DNA from: Megalopta genalis
Taxonomy: Eukaryota > Arthropoda > Insecta > Hymenoptera > Halictidae
Direction of reading: 5' to 3'
Assembly: GCF_051020955.1 (NCBI RefSeq)
Contig: NC_135014.1
Coordinates: forward strand, 558,001-622,000
Length of the DNA stretch: 64,000 bases
Notes under the pieces: model-generated
The model's database searches: none
Told to the model about the DNA's origin: nothing
Seen by the model: the letters and a program-made list of their open reading frames with translations, nothing else
Translations under genes and position numbers: made by a program
Shown: positions 15,159 to 30,300 of the stretch, piece after piece
Layout: the number at the start of each line of letters is the position of its first letter
How positions within the stretch are numbered: position 1 is the stretch's first letter

Positions 15159-18100
15159 CTTGCTCTCTCCCGCGGCTCTCTTGCGGCACGTTACCACCGC
15201 GACAATCTGCCTGGGTCCGCAAAGTGATCCCTGATGTTCCATCTCGCAAAATCACTGCGGCGTATTCCAGGTAAAAGTGTCTCGCAGACTCGTAGAAACA
15301 AGAGCACACGTTTTCCGATGAACTGGCGACGATTGTTCCTTCACGCATTCACGACCACTGGCGCACATGTGCGACGTAGTTCACGTGAAAATAGATACAC
15401 GAATTTGATTCGGCGTTGGTTTTTAATTTCGTAATATCCAGGAATTTTAGGACTTGGTTTTGCTGTTTCGATGTTTCGTAATGCATTTAAGCGAGGAAGG
15501 CGAATACCGAAAGAAACGATGCACGCGAACGTGTTACAATCGGTGGACAAAATTGGTGGAACACGTGGCGCGGAACAGCAAAGTAATTTGCTGCTGTTTC
15601 GTACGTTTTGCTCAACTGTTTCTTACGGAGACACCTGTTTGTAGAATATGCTCGCATTGCTTTGCGGATAAAACACCTGTTCGGACACTCTTCTTGTTCT
15701 AGAAGTGATCGTTCATTTTACGAGAGGCTAATTCGACGATTGTTTTCGTCTAGAGCACCCTTGTTGTTCAGATGAATTTTCCTTCGATTCTCGTCTTTCG
15801 AAGACAGCCAATGGGAATGGAGATTTTTGGAAAAACTTCTGCCAGAAGTTATATTTCTTAACGGTTTCGTATATTCATGAATGCAGTTTTACTTTAACAG
15901 TAGAATATTTGGGGTGTGGTACGAAAGCCGAGATGTAGAAACAAGAGGGGATCAGAATAGACCCAGGCATAGTTTGATCGGTCGTCGTAGCAAAGTTGCC
16001 GCAAAACGTCCGCTCGCCGAGGGTTAAACGGCGCCGTTTACACTCTCCGAAACGAACGATTAGACAACAAGGGAAATTTCGAACCAACACTCTCGCTACC
16101 AACAGCAATTGAGTCCACAAATTTTCGGGCGTTAATTAACTTACACAGTTGACCAATTCATTTGAAGTAAGAGTCTTGCAGAATAATTTTGATCAAGGTG
16201 CCGTTTTCGGAGTTTTGGGGTGAAATTGGTAGTAGGCTGTACAATTAGAAAATTCCAAATTGGCTTGAAACTCATCCACGAAATTGCAAACAGGATAAAA
16301 ACGAAATTGGATGATAGCTGACAAAAAACGGATCAAATTTCTAAATTCATTTCTCTTAACACTTTGCTTACTCAATCGCCGAGCTGTGTGTAAAAGAAGC
16401 TCGATAATTTTTTTTTTAGATAACAATTTCAAAACAAGTTATATTACACGAATCCAAATAACTTATTGAATTGTGAACGCAGTCGAGACTAATCGTATCA
16501 AATTGTCATATCAAACTATTACTATAGTATACAGAATGGTCCACTAAGATCTGCCACTTAAATTACAAGAAAACCATTTCTTCTGCAAAAAAAAGGTTTA
16601 AAACGAACGTTGTGGAGTATGAAATGAGGTATACGCTGATATAATCATTTATCAAGATTTGAAGTTCAGTTCGCGAATGTTTGTAATCATAACATATAAA
16701 ATTTGACTCCGCTACTGAAAGAAGAATGTAAAACCAAATGAAAAGCTATAAAGACAATATAGATCCAAAATCCGATACTTACCGAGATATTGATTAACTT
16801 ATGTATAATACAATGTTGACGACGTTCAAATAGTTGGCCCATTCTGATCAACAAACGTTTTCAAAGTGACCATTAAATCTCGATAAAAAAAGCAATATAG
16901 ACGAAAATTAATTACATCAGCGTAATAGTTGTTTTCATGTCTTACAGCTATTATTTGAAACATTTTGCTATAGAAGAAACGGTTTTCGAGTGATTTAGGT
17001 GGCAGATCTTGATGTACCACTCTGTATTCAAAGAACTCTTCACTGTTGACTTTCGATTTCGATAAAAGGACGTAAAGCTTTGAACAGCTGTCTACGTTTG
17101 CCTCGATTTCGGAAGAATTATTTTTGTAAAACTACCATCGCTGAGTGAAATCGTTTATCAAAACGAAATCCGATCGTTCTATCAGGATCGGAATCGTCGC
17201 AGCATGACACGTGCCGGTAGCGAGAGGGTTGAGCTCGAGTGCCCGACGATTTACCGATAGAGGAAACCGAGACCGAGGTAACCGGTCTCGGCGATTGTCC
17301 CGATAGGTTGGTCGTGGTGACCGCGATAGCCGTTGCTGGCATGTTGCTGCAAGAGGCAACGCTCGCGTTCGCACTAACATTCGGGGACGCGGCAGCGCTG
17401 CTCAGCAGAGCCTTCAGATAGCCGCTGTGAGCAGCCAGGACTCCCTTGTGAGCGACAAACTGGTGTTCCCCCTCGTTCCCCACTCGAACCACGGTGTCGG
17501 GAGGCGACAGAGTCTCTTGAAGCCTGGAGTAACTGTCCCCGGCAACACTGTCGCCGAACCAGGCTCTGTACAGGCTGTACATTCTCGAGAACCCGATCCA
17601 ACGACTCGATTAACTTGAGTACCGCTCCGGAGACTCGGCTGTTCGACCGGTCGGGTATGATCGAGACATAGCAGCACAGAAAGATCACGAGAAAAACATG
17701 CGGAGGTGTTCGGTCTCCTTTGCTGGGACCGCGATTAATCCAGAGAGCTGGACGCGTTGTACGGCGCGGCTCGTCGACAAGTTTACGGCGCGGTTCGTGG
17801 ACGCGGCCCGGAAGTGTGCTCGCGATTGCCACTCGTCGAGGAGCGACTTGGCCGCGGATGAGAGAGAGTTGCAGCAACGGGTGCCGCCGCGATCGAGCGT
17901 GATTTGAACGCCCGGAGTCGGCCGCGGGTTTCATCCGCAGCCACCGCCGCCACCACCGCGATGTCGCGGCCGAGCTTGTAGATTCGCTTGCTTTTTCAAG
18001 TGGTTCGGTTCTACCACCCTTCGCCTCTTCCTCCTCCAGACGGCCCGTATCAACCAGTCCCTGTGCAGACCGCCCCAACCCCCGAACGCCAGAGATCCGC

Positions 18101-18277
18101 CCCCGACGAATACAGATTGGTTGTACCAGCTCAATTACGGCAGGGCCGCACGTGCGCCTGCTGCTCATGTGTGCGGCAATCCGTGTGCGGGATTCTCGGT
18201 GCCCTCTGTCTTCGCCCTCTCTCTCTCTCGCGCTCTCTCTCTCTCTATCGCTTTCTCTCTCTCTCTATCGCTTTCTT

Positions 18278-18321
<44 letters not shown>

Positions 18322-21300
18322 CCTCTCTAGTCTCCATCTTTCTCTATCTACCTCCATCTTTGTCTTTCCCTCTACCCCGTCTCTCTCTTTTTCTCCCCCA
18401 CCGTCGCCCATCCGCGTCTCTCCATCTTTGTCCTCCCTTCGGAAACTCTTCTCTTTTTCGGTCCATCGATGGGACGAATCAGTCGCGATTTTCTTTCGAC
18501 GACGCGGTCCTTCTTCGAACGAAATTGTCGAGAGAAATGTAAATGGGGACGATAGGTTCGATAAGGGCGCGAGGTCGCCGCAAAGGAGTACATACCGTTC
18601 CGGAGTTTCATTTTAATAACTGTGAACTTCGAGGCGAACACCGTAGTCCGACGTTCGTTTGTCAACTGTTTCATTCGGATTTTCGCGATTGCGAACACAT
18701 TGTTTTGAGCCTTTTAGGGGGGTTTCTTTTCAATTGTTCGCAGTCGGGCGATAAAAAAGATGTTACGTCAAATTGGCTTTTGAACTGTTCTTCTACAGTT
18801 TCTAGCATTATGAAGATATTTCTATGAATTAGAGAATGCATAGATATTTATTTCTTCTTCTGTTAACTTGAACAAGTTGCGGAAAATATAATAATATCTT
18901 GAAATTCTTTTAACGTTTTGATTATTTTGTATGTGTCGGTATTCATTTCTACCACGGTTGCTTAAAGATTTGCAGTTGACTTATCAATGTCCATCTCAGT
19001 GGATTACGTAACGGTAGAAACAATGAAAGAATTTACAAACACTGTAACAGCATTTTCAGTTCACAAAAGCGATTAATTTTATTTTGCATGCAAGTCGCGA
19101 TCTAGTCGTGATCAGTATGATCACACCTAACTAGTCTATGTTTGCTAATCCTCGGAAATACGAGGATTATGTTGCATACCAAGCACAGGTATCATCAACC
19201 TAGAAATCTGTCAATGCTCATCAACTCCGTCAAGATCTTTTCTTTTCTCGCATAAGACACCTATTGTTCGTGCTGTTTTACGCATCCAATGGCATACCCC
19301 ACTTTATAAATTAATTGTACTCATTTTCTAATGATAACAATGTTCTTACAACGCTGTATATAATTAATCTTCTTGCGAGTGTATACGATTACCAAATGAA
19401 CAATTCTTGACATTTTAATTATAAATACGTATTTTTTAACTGTTGTTGTTTAATCTGCAACAATCTTCTTGATTCCTCAATACTATACGCAGCTGTGAAG
19501 AGCAATAGTTTTTATTGATTTATATGGGAAAAGAGCCGTACTGTTTTACGTCTGTTATTATGTGGAATGTATCAAATCACTTTGTTGTAACTGTCTCCAT
19601 CAGTATTATATATTAGTAATTGGACGCTTTACCGTTTGTGATCTATTATGCTGTGTTATTGGATTAATCCGTTCTCTAGGGTACTTGAAAAGCATTAGTT
19701 CATGGTTAGTGGAGATTGGGGTGGGTTACGGCCACCTTTCTCTAGTGTTGAATCTACATATATGACTCAATGCACACTAATGAAATGAGCCCTGTATATT
19801 AAAATTGTTTCGTAGTTTTTTAACGCGCATTTAAGATCAATTTTACACCGAATAACAAATATCACTCTAAGCTAGAATGCTACTCGAACTACAAGTTTGT
19901 CCCCTAGAATCTTATATACAATCCACACGCTTGTCACTCGCAGCGGATGCTTATTACTCATTTAGAATCTAAAATTTAAATTCGTTTAATTTCTAGCTTT
20001 TCTCGAAACAACTTTCTGCAACATTTTTATATTTTCCTGTGAGAATCAACGTGCAACAAAACAATTCATTTTTTGTGGTCCATCAATTTTATAAATCTTG
20101 TTTTCTCTCATTAGGATTTTAGAGCGTGCCACTTTTCATTCTTTGTTGATAAAGCTCATTGATTACAGTTTAATATCTGTGGGGGTATGTTTTCGTGGTA
20201 GAAGTTTTCCGAATGAATTTGAAAGTCTTTCTATTTACACCGCACTTTTATTCTTTAGCGATCTTCACTCAACCAGGTCGACAACAAGAGTGTACTTACA
20301 TTTTTGTACCCCTGCTCGCTGGTAAGCCGGAAGTACGCTCACGTCACGATTTTCTCTAATTGGTCAGCACTAAGTAGCGTGCTGGCCAATCAGGTCGTAG
20401 GTAAGGGCCCGTTGTCTTCCTTTCCCACGCGTTCGTGTCGCGTTCTTCTCTACAGCTTTTTGGCTGCAACTATAAATTTATTACCGCGGTAACGGAATTT
20501 CTTCCAGGCCTGTGAGCCAGCTGTTGGTCCTCTATCCGCGGACCCTCTGGAAATCCCGAAATTATGACACCATCATTTGTTATTGAGACCGAAAGCGAAA
20601 GATTCTACAGAACGGAAAACATGCTTTCTCTACAGGGTGTACCAAAATTATTGTACAAGCTGGAATTGAGGGGTTCCTGAGGTCATTTGAAGTAACTTTT
20701 TCCTTAGCGAAAATGCAATCTGCGGCTTAGTTTACGAATTATTAACGAAAAAGACGGACCAATCGGAAAGCGAGTGCGGCTGGCGCTCCGCCCTTACGAC
20801 CAATGCCGTGTCGCGCTGGCCGTCTGACGCAGCGACAGTGGTCGCGAGGGAGGGGCGTCAGCTGTACGCGATCTCTGATTGGTCACTGTTTTTCGTTAAT
20901 AACTCGTAAACGAAGTCGCGAATTGAATTCTCGCTAAGGAAAAAGTTACTTCAAGTGACCTCAGGAACCACTCATTTTCCGCTTGTACAATAATTTTGGG
21001 ACACCATGTATAATACTGCTAGTACGTGATGGAACGGTTTCCTCAAAAATAGCTTTACTAGTGCTTGTGCCATAAACTGTCCGTTGAGGATCTGCGCGGC
21101 CATTGTCCACGGTGCTATGAACCGATGGCCGCTACAAATCGATTTATTCTTATCTTTATAGATGTAGTTCGATATTTAAACTATCCTATCAAATTATTCA
21201 TAGATTATTCGATCTCCATAATGAGTAACAATCTGTGATCGACATGGTACTGGATATAAATCATTGTTGCAAACGGTGTATCCAATCAAGTATGTGTCTT

Positions 21301-24300
21301 AAAGCCGATTGTTTCTTAATTTAACTAGTGTGCATAGAACAATGGAGAGAAATCACGATCGACGTTGTTCGATTCGGATAGAACAGCTCCTCGCTTCGAA
21401 TTGATGTGAATGGCATCGACGTGTTCCAATGAGAATTGCTCGACGAGAAAAAGCACGAAAGGAAAGCCTCGACTATTATTGATTCAATTACTCCTGCGGA
21501 CATTCGCGATACACCATACCTTTTTTTTTTTCGTTCAAATCTCGTATCGCCACGTTCGTTCGATTCGTCATCACGGTACGGTTGTTCCGGTCGTGTTTCC
21601 GACTTGCGCAAGTTAGACCTCCCCCTCTTGTAAATTGTCAGACAAGTTCAATTTGCACGGCAGTCGTTGCGCCGACGATTTTAATCGCGGATCACGAGCC
21701 GGCAAGAACAAACAATGAAACCGCGGGACCATGGCGAATTATTTATGAGGCGGGATGTAAGAAGCCGTAACAATGAAATCAGGATTTGCTTAGCGTGCCG
21801 ACCTCGAACCGCGTGTTGTTGCATCGGTCGTTCGCGAGCAAGCAAATACTTTTTGTTCGGTTTTCGTGTGAATTTTATCGATTCATAACGCCGTTTTGAC
21901 GTGATGTTCTCGTTCGAAAACTATCGCCAACGCATTTAAAAAAAAAGGATTTAACTCCTAATTAATTAGTAGACTGCGAAATTTATGCATTTATGGCAAA
22001 GATAAACGAAATACAGATTAATGAAGAGATCGATAAAATTTGAGGACCTTGTTAACACTGGTTTCAATCTATTGTAACTACTCAAAGCAGAATTTTAGTT
22101 TAACTATTGCTCTGTGTAATTGATGCAAACAATTTATATTTTCCATAAAAATCCGCAATTTATTGATTAATCACGATTTCGTTACACGAAATCCATCAGG
22201 TGTTCTCGAAGAATTGGTAACACTTCTGCGGAAAATATTCTGAAAAGTATGGACGTCTAAATTTTCAGTTTCGCATGATCTATTCTATTCAGTTCCTCCA
22301 ATGACGAAGAACATTACAGTGGAAACGCGAATCGCTGGCTTCTTTTCGCGTTTAGTAAACCATGAAAACGACCTAACATCAACCTGTATATGAGCCGTTT
22401 ATTTTGAAAGTGGCATAAGTCACTTTACCGTAATGAAAAGTGGTGATTTTTTAATGTTTATACGAAATTATTTATACTGAGAAAAATATCAGTATCCTGA
22501 GACAACAAATACAAGTAAATCTTTTCGAAAGTTAGCATCCATATTTTGAAACGTGTTCAAACGCAAACCCTTAAATATATCGACTTAAAAACAATGTGAC
22601 TTATGCCACTTTCAAAATAAACGGCTTATATCTCCGCAATCGTGGGTTCAAGTGGGCGTACAAATATTTCTCCGTGAAATTTAATATTGCTCTCTTATTG
22701 TGATCATTCGATGCGTGTTCAATAATATTGGGGCAACAAGCTGGTTAAAGCAAGCGAGCAATTTTTCGCTCGAATCTTGCGTTGGAACTGCGGATAAAAT
22801 TCGAATTCTTTAAAGTTTTTACAGGAATCATGCATACTTCGCGTTCCATGTACAGTGATTTCGCCCCAATTCGCGTCGAGATTGCGCACAAAAATGGACA
22901 ATTTGGAAAGAGGAAATACGATTATTCGAGTCTAGAGTCTTGTTTTTATAGTTGTTGACAATCGGTAACTATAAAAACGAACCGGTAAGGCTCGAATAAT
23001 CGTATCTCCTCTTTCCAAATTGTTAATTTTTGTGCGCAATCTCGACGCGAATTGAATTGTTAAACGTTCTCGATTAAACGACAATTTATTAGATTAACAA
23101 TGACGAGCTTTCATTTGTAACTTCTGAAAGTATACACGAAAGCTTTTATGATTAAAAATTTTAATTACAAAATTTTGGTCAATATCGGTGGCTTTTAGAT
23201 TCGATCAAACTTAAAGATTTTGTGTATATTTTTAGATGGCTCGTTTTGATTTTTAGAAAACTCGATTTGTTTTTCCCTTTCGTTTTAACATTGATAACAA
23301 GACAACAATTTCGGAACGTGTGTCGATACGTCAGTTCGTCAACGTTAAATCGTGAAACGAGCATTTAATATTCGGCACAAGCTTCTATTAAACAGTCATT
23401 CTAAATACATTAAACAATTGATCTACTGTACATACAATGAAGTTGAATCGCTGCCCTAATTATGCCGACTATACTGGAAACAGCCGGAGCGCAGAAGAAG
23501 ACACTATTAAATGACACTGCGAGTAAATACCATAATTCAATTGACCATAATCATTTCAGTACGTTCTTCAGTATATTCCTCAAAATATCTGCGAAGATTA
23601 AAATGAAACGATATGAAACAGACTCGTTGATAAATACAAGAACGCACATCCGCGAACTTATCGGAGAAACCTAATCGGATTTATTCTCAGACGCCATTAC
23701 GATTTGTCTTGGAGTCTTCGTGAGAAGTAATTGGATGCAGATATCGATGCGTGATTTTTCTCGGAAAAGCTCTCGATATTCTTAATTCGTAATTTGTGAT
23801 TTAATTTTAATTTGAATTCTACAAAATTTCGTTTCGATGGTAATTCATTTTTGTCGACTGATTTGTCGTTTAATGTCTTCATTTCCATTCGTAATATTAA
23901 CACATCTTCGGTAAAATTCAGTATCCAAATCGGTGTCATCATTTAGGAAACAGTCTTAACTGTAATATAGGAAACAAATTAGCTGCTAGTAGGCGATACT
24001 GGAATAGTTAGAATGAAGTTCTTTTGAATAATTAATATCCAAATTTAAATGTTTATTTGTTAATTGTTTTTGACACTGGTATATTTCACATTTGAATTTT
24101 ATAATTACAGTTTCATTTGCAAATATCGCTGAATAATAATTATCATTACTTATTCTGCGTTAATAAGACCGCGCACAGAAAGGCTCGTTGTAAAAAATCA
24201 AAAAGCTGAATCATAAATGTATGTGACTCGATTCAAGAAATATTTTTCACAATTTTTGGGCGTTTTCTGCACCGTAGCACGCCGTTTGTCACATCGTTTC

Positions 24301-27300
24301 GCGGTGCGTTGGCGAGGTGGGGGGGGGCTAACCGAAATGGTAATTCGTGATTGTGCGGTAGCCGAGAAAGTGTTGAAAAACCAACGAAAATATTTGACGG
24401 CGAGTATAGACGAGAGGCTCGTGTTCGCCTCGAAAAGAGGAAGGATCTTTTCGGGATGCGTCTTTTTCCGGTTCCCCTCGGCCTCTTTCTCCTTCTCTGC
24501 CTCCTGTTTCCTCTATCTCCCTGCCCTCTGATGTTTTTCATCAAATTAACTCGCGGTACGAGTACTCTTTCTCCACGGTGTTTGCATAATATCGTTTATA
24601 ATTCACGTTGCGCTGAATTCCACTTTATTCCGGTCGGTAGTCCGCGCGCACGAGCGTGCTGCGCTCGCTTCGCTCGCTTTACTAGCTCGCTCTCTTCGCT
24701 TTCCGACTCTTCGCCGCCCTGCTATTAATCGGATATCATCGTGCTCTTTCTCTCCGCGAGCACTTTGTCTGCCCGGGGAGCCGAAATTCCTCCAACACGT
24801 GTTAAACGCAACAGTACTCTATTCATACCTGCGGAAAGTTCGTTCCGCTTTGCGTTACAAGATCAGACTTCGGCACATTTCAACTGGCGTTATTCCAAAT
24901 ATTATTTCTTATTCAAGATAACGTGTTGCTTCGTTTCATAATTATTTCCATGCCTGTACTCACTTTCGAAATATAGTAAATATCTTCTGAATTTTTCTTC
25001 AGCTTGTAAACGAAAATGGACAATTTGGGAAGGGGAGATTATTTTTATAGTTGCCGGTTGTCAGTAATTATAAAAACGAGGTGCAAGGCTCGAACAATCG
25101 TATCTCCTCTTCCCAAATTGTCCATCTTTGTTCACAAGCTGAAGGAAAATTAGGAAAAATTTAACTGTAGCCCTGTTCGAAATACTAGATTCAAATAACA
25201 TGTTATTCTATTTCATAATTGTCCGAGATAATTATTGTATGTAATTTTGAAATTCTTTTTCGGAATTATATGGTGATCTCTGTGTCTATACGTATACTCG
25301 TCGACATTTCCATAAGATAAAAGAACCGATCTGACTCTGTTAAATGATTTATCCGATAAGAAACACTATTCTGAAGAATATAATATTATAGCATTGAGAA
25401 GACACGGGCATGACGACCTTTTCTTTTGGTAATGGAAATTTTTCCAAGTCATATGTAAAGTGCGTTACATTGTACGCCGTTCTTACTCGTTAAAATCTAG
25501 TACGACCATATTACACGCAATTCTAGTTCGCACAGTTTAGTTTCAAACTCCACTACAACGTTTTTTTGCACAGGCTAAGGGTGGTTAGTGGTTAATTATT
25601 TCACTCCGTCTATTTAATTATTTGTACATTAGAAATATTTGTTTTATATATTTTTTAAATATGTCAAAATATTCTGACAAATTAAGTAAGCGACAAGTGA
25701 AAAGCGATGTTAATACAAAATGCTGATAATACATCTTCTCACTGCGAAGAAAAATGTCACCGTTGCGAAACGAGTTGAACGAAAGTTAATTCCCCGGTTA
25801 ACAGGTTAAAAGACTCAGGTTGTCGGCCGTGTTACCAAAAAAAAAAAAAATACGTCGCTGCTGGAGGGCTAGTAATCGCGGACTCAGTCGACTGTCCGAT
25901 GGCGGTACGAACGGCACCGTGAGTATTGACGGTGGATGTTGTGCCGCGAAACGAACGCACACGCCAGCAAGAATGAGTCGCCACCGATTTCGAATAGAGC
26001 ACGGCGATTACGCACATTTCCCTGGAGAACGAAGCTTCAAACCGGGAGTTAACAGACGCGGTCCCCTCTGTCCCTTCGTTTCTCCACCAGCATTCCAACC
26101 CCGTCCTCTCTCTTTGCCGCCGTTCGCGTCGTCCTAAACCGTTCGCATCGCGATCAAGACCGACGAACACCGTCGCGATCGTTTGCACGGTTATTATTGC
26201 CATTGTCTCCGGATTCTGTAGCTATCACGCCCTAACTCTCATTAGTTGCGAAACATTTGCCGATCTTCCATATTTCGAAGCGAACACGAACGTGTTACTT
26301 CGAGGCGTTCTTACGTGGCCAATATAGGAATTGGACTCTCATCTTGTTTGGAATCCGCGCGTGAAATTGTTCCATCGACAATCGAAAAGTCTCCAGCGTG
26401 TTTTCATTAACGTTTTACCTACCGGTAACTTATTAATGGGATTTTCAATTACTGGGATATACTATGGGAAATCTGTACGATCATTTTCTAGATGATAATA
26501 CCAAACGATATTATTCGATCATGTTAAGGGAGACGTTTCGTTGGTACACGATGGATAATAGTTAGAACGATATACGATAGAAATACAGTAATTTCTCTCG
26601 GAAATGCCAAATTTTCGGTTGCTGTGAATTTCCCTGGGATAATCCTATGCCTAGGTAATTTATTGCTATGTCGATGCTAAGGGTCGACGGAGTTCCTGAT
26701 AAAGTTAAGTCATCGTTTTTATTCTGGCGTTACTATGTATTCACATTAATGAACATCGGCATGCTGGCCACTACTATTTTTGCCGACTGCCCCGAGTTTT
26801 TGTAAAAACAAGCTACGAGGCCCGAAAAATCGCGACTTAGTATTCTCATATTTGCCGGTTTCGATTCCCGCTTCCGAACATTTCTGGGAGAAATGATTGT
26901 AACCAGTTCCACTGAAGAATTTATTAAGCAGTTTTTACGTGGCAATTATGAACTTCCAAAAATGATAACAACACCGATGGTAGGTTATATGCTGACAGCG
27001 ATGTAAAAAATTGTTTGATACTGTGGAACTCAGTTTATATAAACTCTATTTTATGCGAGCTTCATTTATACGAACTTTATTTATGCGAATTTTTTATTCA
27101 TACGAACTCTATTTATATGAACTCGTTCTATACGAATTCTATTTGTACGAACTTCATTTTTCGAAATCTGAATCTAAATCTTCTAAATTGAAACAAAATT
27201 TGGTTCTTCTTTTATCAAAATCCAGGAATACGATCTAAAATTGGGACATACAAGAAACGACAATTGAGAAAAAAGTAGTTACGGACGAACAAGTGCTAAT

Positions 27301-30300
27301 CAAGCTACCTGTGAGAGAAATCGCGGCGCAACGGGGCGTTTCATCAGTTACGTCTTACAATGTAATGTATGTATACCAATGTTAAAAAAAGAAATCGAGA
27401 GAAATAAAATATGAAGTTACTAGAAATTAACTTGGCTCTAAATTATCTTAACAATATATTCGGTCGATAAACAATACACGTAGCAGTACACACTCCTTGT
27501 TCCTCACAATAAAGAATATAAATATTTCATTGAGTATATGTTGTTCCTCATTTGTTGTTTGTCGGTGTCCTTAAAAAACAATTGAACACGTCGAACGAAT
27601 GTGTCAAGAAAATCAAATAATTTATCACAACATTCTTGGTTAAACCAAAGAGACGGTAAAAAAAAAGAAAAGAATTGTATTCGTTGGAGAGATTGAACGT
27701 CTGATCTGCGTTATACGCCGATTAGCTGTGAAAAGTCCTCGATCGGCAGTCGATCGAATCGATGCAGCCGAGGGTCGATTTTCGGCAGTCGGTCCGCGGA
27801 TTCCCAGCGGAAGCCCGGGTTGCAGCGGTACGTGTGACAGCGGTGATGATCGCTTGAATCGTTGGAATTGAAATCGAGGGCAGGGCAGGGCAGGGCAGAG
27901 CGGGGAGCGGGTGGGAAGGAAATAGCCCTTCGAGCTCGCAACGTATAATCGGGAGCAGAAGTGTACACATTGGAGAGGTCGGCATCGCTCTCGGTGGATC
28001 CCGGGGAGACGAAAGAACGCTCGCGGTTTAATGCTCCGAGCTCGGTCGAGACAAGCTGAGCAAACACTTTTCGCGATATTACCAGGATCCGAGCGGGCTT
28101 TCCGCGGCCTCTCTTCCACGCTCGCTCTCCTCCCTCTCCACCCATGTAATGAAATAAATACTCATCCGCTCGGAAATTCACTCGCTCTCTTTCTTTGCGT
28201 TTCATCGGCGCGCGCGCGCGATGCTTCCGTTTTTATTCTTCCCTGTTACCTTAATGGAGCCGTTTCACCCTTCTTCTTCCCCCCCCCGCCACCTCGATAT
28301 ATCCTAGGGTAATTGTCAGCCGCGATGTACGGTATTTCGATTGATCAGATTCTAGCACACAGTGGACTACCTTACACGGCGGCACACCAAAGTGTTCGGG
28401 CACCGTTTAACGACTAAACGCGCTAATGCTGCTCGGATGACCGGTTTCCAGTTTTCTGTTCGAGAACTGTTGACGTTAGAAGGAAGCTCTTACGGATACT
28501 GATTCGCCAAATTTTTTATTCAAACATGCATTACAAGAAACATTTTACGAGACGAAACAGATCGGTCGTTTTTAGTGCTCGGCGCGGTTGGTCTTAAAAC
28601 GGAATAATTTTGTTAACCCGTTGGCCGGTTATGACGAAGTAATTTCTCATAACAGAGAGACAATTTGGAAATTTTGGAAAGTAGTGCGCGAATTGAAAAG
28701 TAAGTAGTATCTGTTTTGGTGATGGAAATTTTTCAAAGTATTAGGGTGTCCCATAAGTTCTTTCCTTTTTTCTGATGCGAAATGATTACACGATATTTGT
28801 TGTTTAAGGTTGATTTATTGAGTTATATATGAATCATCCTGCTTCATTACCTTCTTCCATCTTTCAGGAAGCCTTATTATGCCGTCTTTCCAAGATTGTT
28901 GAGGCATATTTGCAAAATATTGATCAAGGTGCATTTTTATTTCGCTTACGAATTTAAACCGTTTTTCACGGAGAGAATTTTTTAACGAGAAGAACAATAA
29001 TCGGATGGTGCAATGTCCGGGGAGTATGGAGGATGAGGTAGAACGTCCCAATCAAAGTGCAATAATTTTTGTCTTATGACCAACGCAACATGTGGTTTTG
29101 CGTTGTCGTGATGAAAATTTGACGGTGTGGAACTTCGAATCGATTCACATATCCCATCTTGATTAAATGCTTATGTACCGTTGTCCTGGGTATATAGTGG
29201 CATCCGCTATCTCGCGCACACTATATCGCGGATTTTCAGCGAGCATATCTTCGATAAGGTCCAAATCTCGTTTACAGTGTTCTTTACCCTATCACTTTTT
29301 TTAAAGCAATGAAACATAACATGCCGCAAATGTGCTTCTTTTAGCTATCCATATTGAACGGCGTAGAAAAAATTGTATAAGGAACTTTGTCACCAATGAA
29401 AAGAGCTCTAAAAGAGCTTTGAGACGACTGAAACCGATACTCTAAATAGCCAAGAGATGAGCCTGCCTGTTTATATGTATAAACACAATCAGTTTAAGTT
29501 ATTTATAGCGCGGCGCGGAAAGAACTTATGGGACACCCTAATAGTATGTGATGCGCATCACGCCATACGTCGACTTTGAGTGAATAATATGGTAATACTT
29601 CGAATTTGCACGGTTTAATTTCAAACACCGTTATAACGTTTTTTTTATAGTGCCACATACGTACCAAAGGGTGTCAGGATATATGCTAAAGAAAATTGTG
29701 TAACAGCTAACAAGCTATACTATAATTATGGTACGTATAGTAAATTTTTCCATCTCAAGAAGAGATGCATTTATTCGAGTCTTCCGACTCGTTTTTATAG
29801 TTACCGATTGTCAACAACTGTAAAAATGAGACGCAAGGCTCGAATAATCGTGTCTCCTTTCCCAAAATTGTCCATTTTTGTGCACAATCTGAGCGTCAAT
29901 TAGACAGAACTTACCATAATTGCTAATCAAGATGATAATTTAACTCTGTTCATATACTATATATTATTTATACTATTTATATTACTATTATTATAATGGG
30001 CGTTCCATCTAAAGCAGGTCATTTATATTCTTTAACACTAGATTCACGAAACTCGTCAAAATGACGGGTCACTAATCTTTTAATTTACGATTATTCATAT
30101 CGTAAAGATGCAATTATGTGTTATTTATTGAATTTATATGTTACTTGCGGCAAATGTTACAATAACACTTGTTAAAAATCGAAATAAATATCTCATTGTT
30201 ATTTTTATTCACTAATATAAAACAGCTGTTTTTTATGCTGCGTAAATCTAGTGTTAATACCATATATAATTTGTTATTTATTAACGTTTGCAATTTTTAA

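Larger units (their letters stand above)
15084..17254 (-). other. Intron of the antisense BTB-ZF gene
   Basis: It splits the BTB domain. It holds a (CT)n run near 15121-15154 and a 493-bp TA-flanked foldback element (16532-17024). I see no other coding signal. Confidence 0.75.

Noticed and set aside
17374..18168. Minus-strand 264-codon frame
   Set aside because: It overlaps the BTB start exon in a different frame and has no recognisable domain; the BTB frame fits the splice phases.
27640..28312. Several open frames on both strands in a GC-rich island (up to 164 codons)
   Set aside because: Multiple frames are open simultaneously because stops are rare in GC-rich DNA. The sequence is low complexity and shows no domain.
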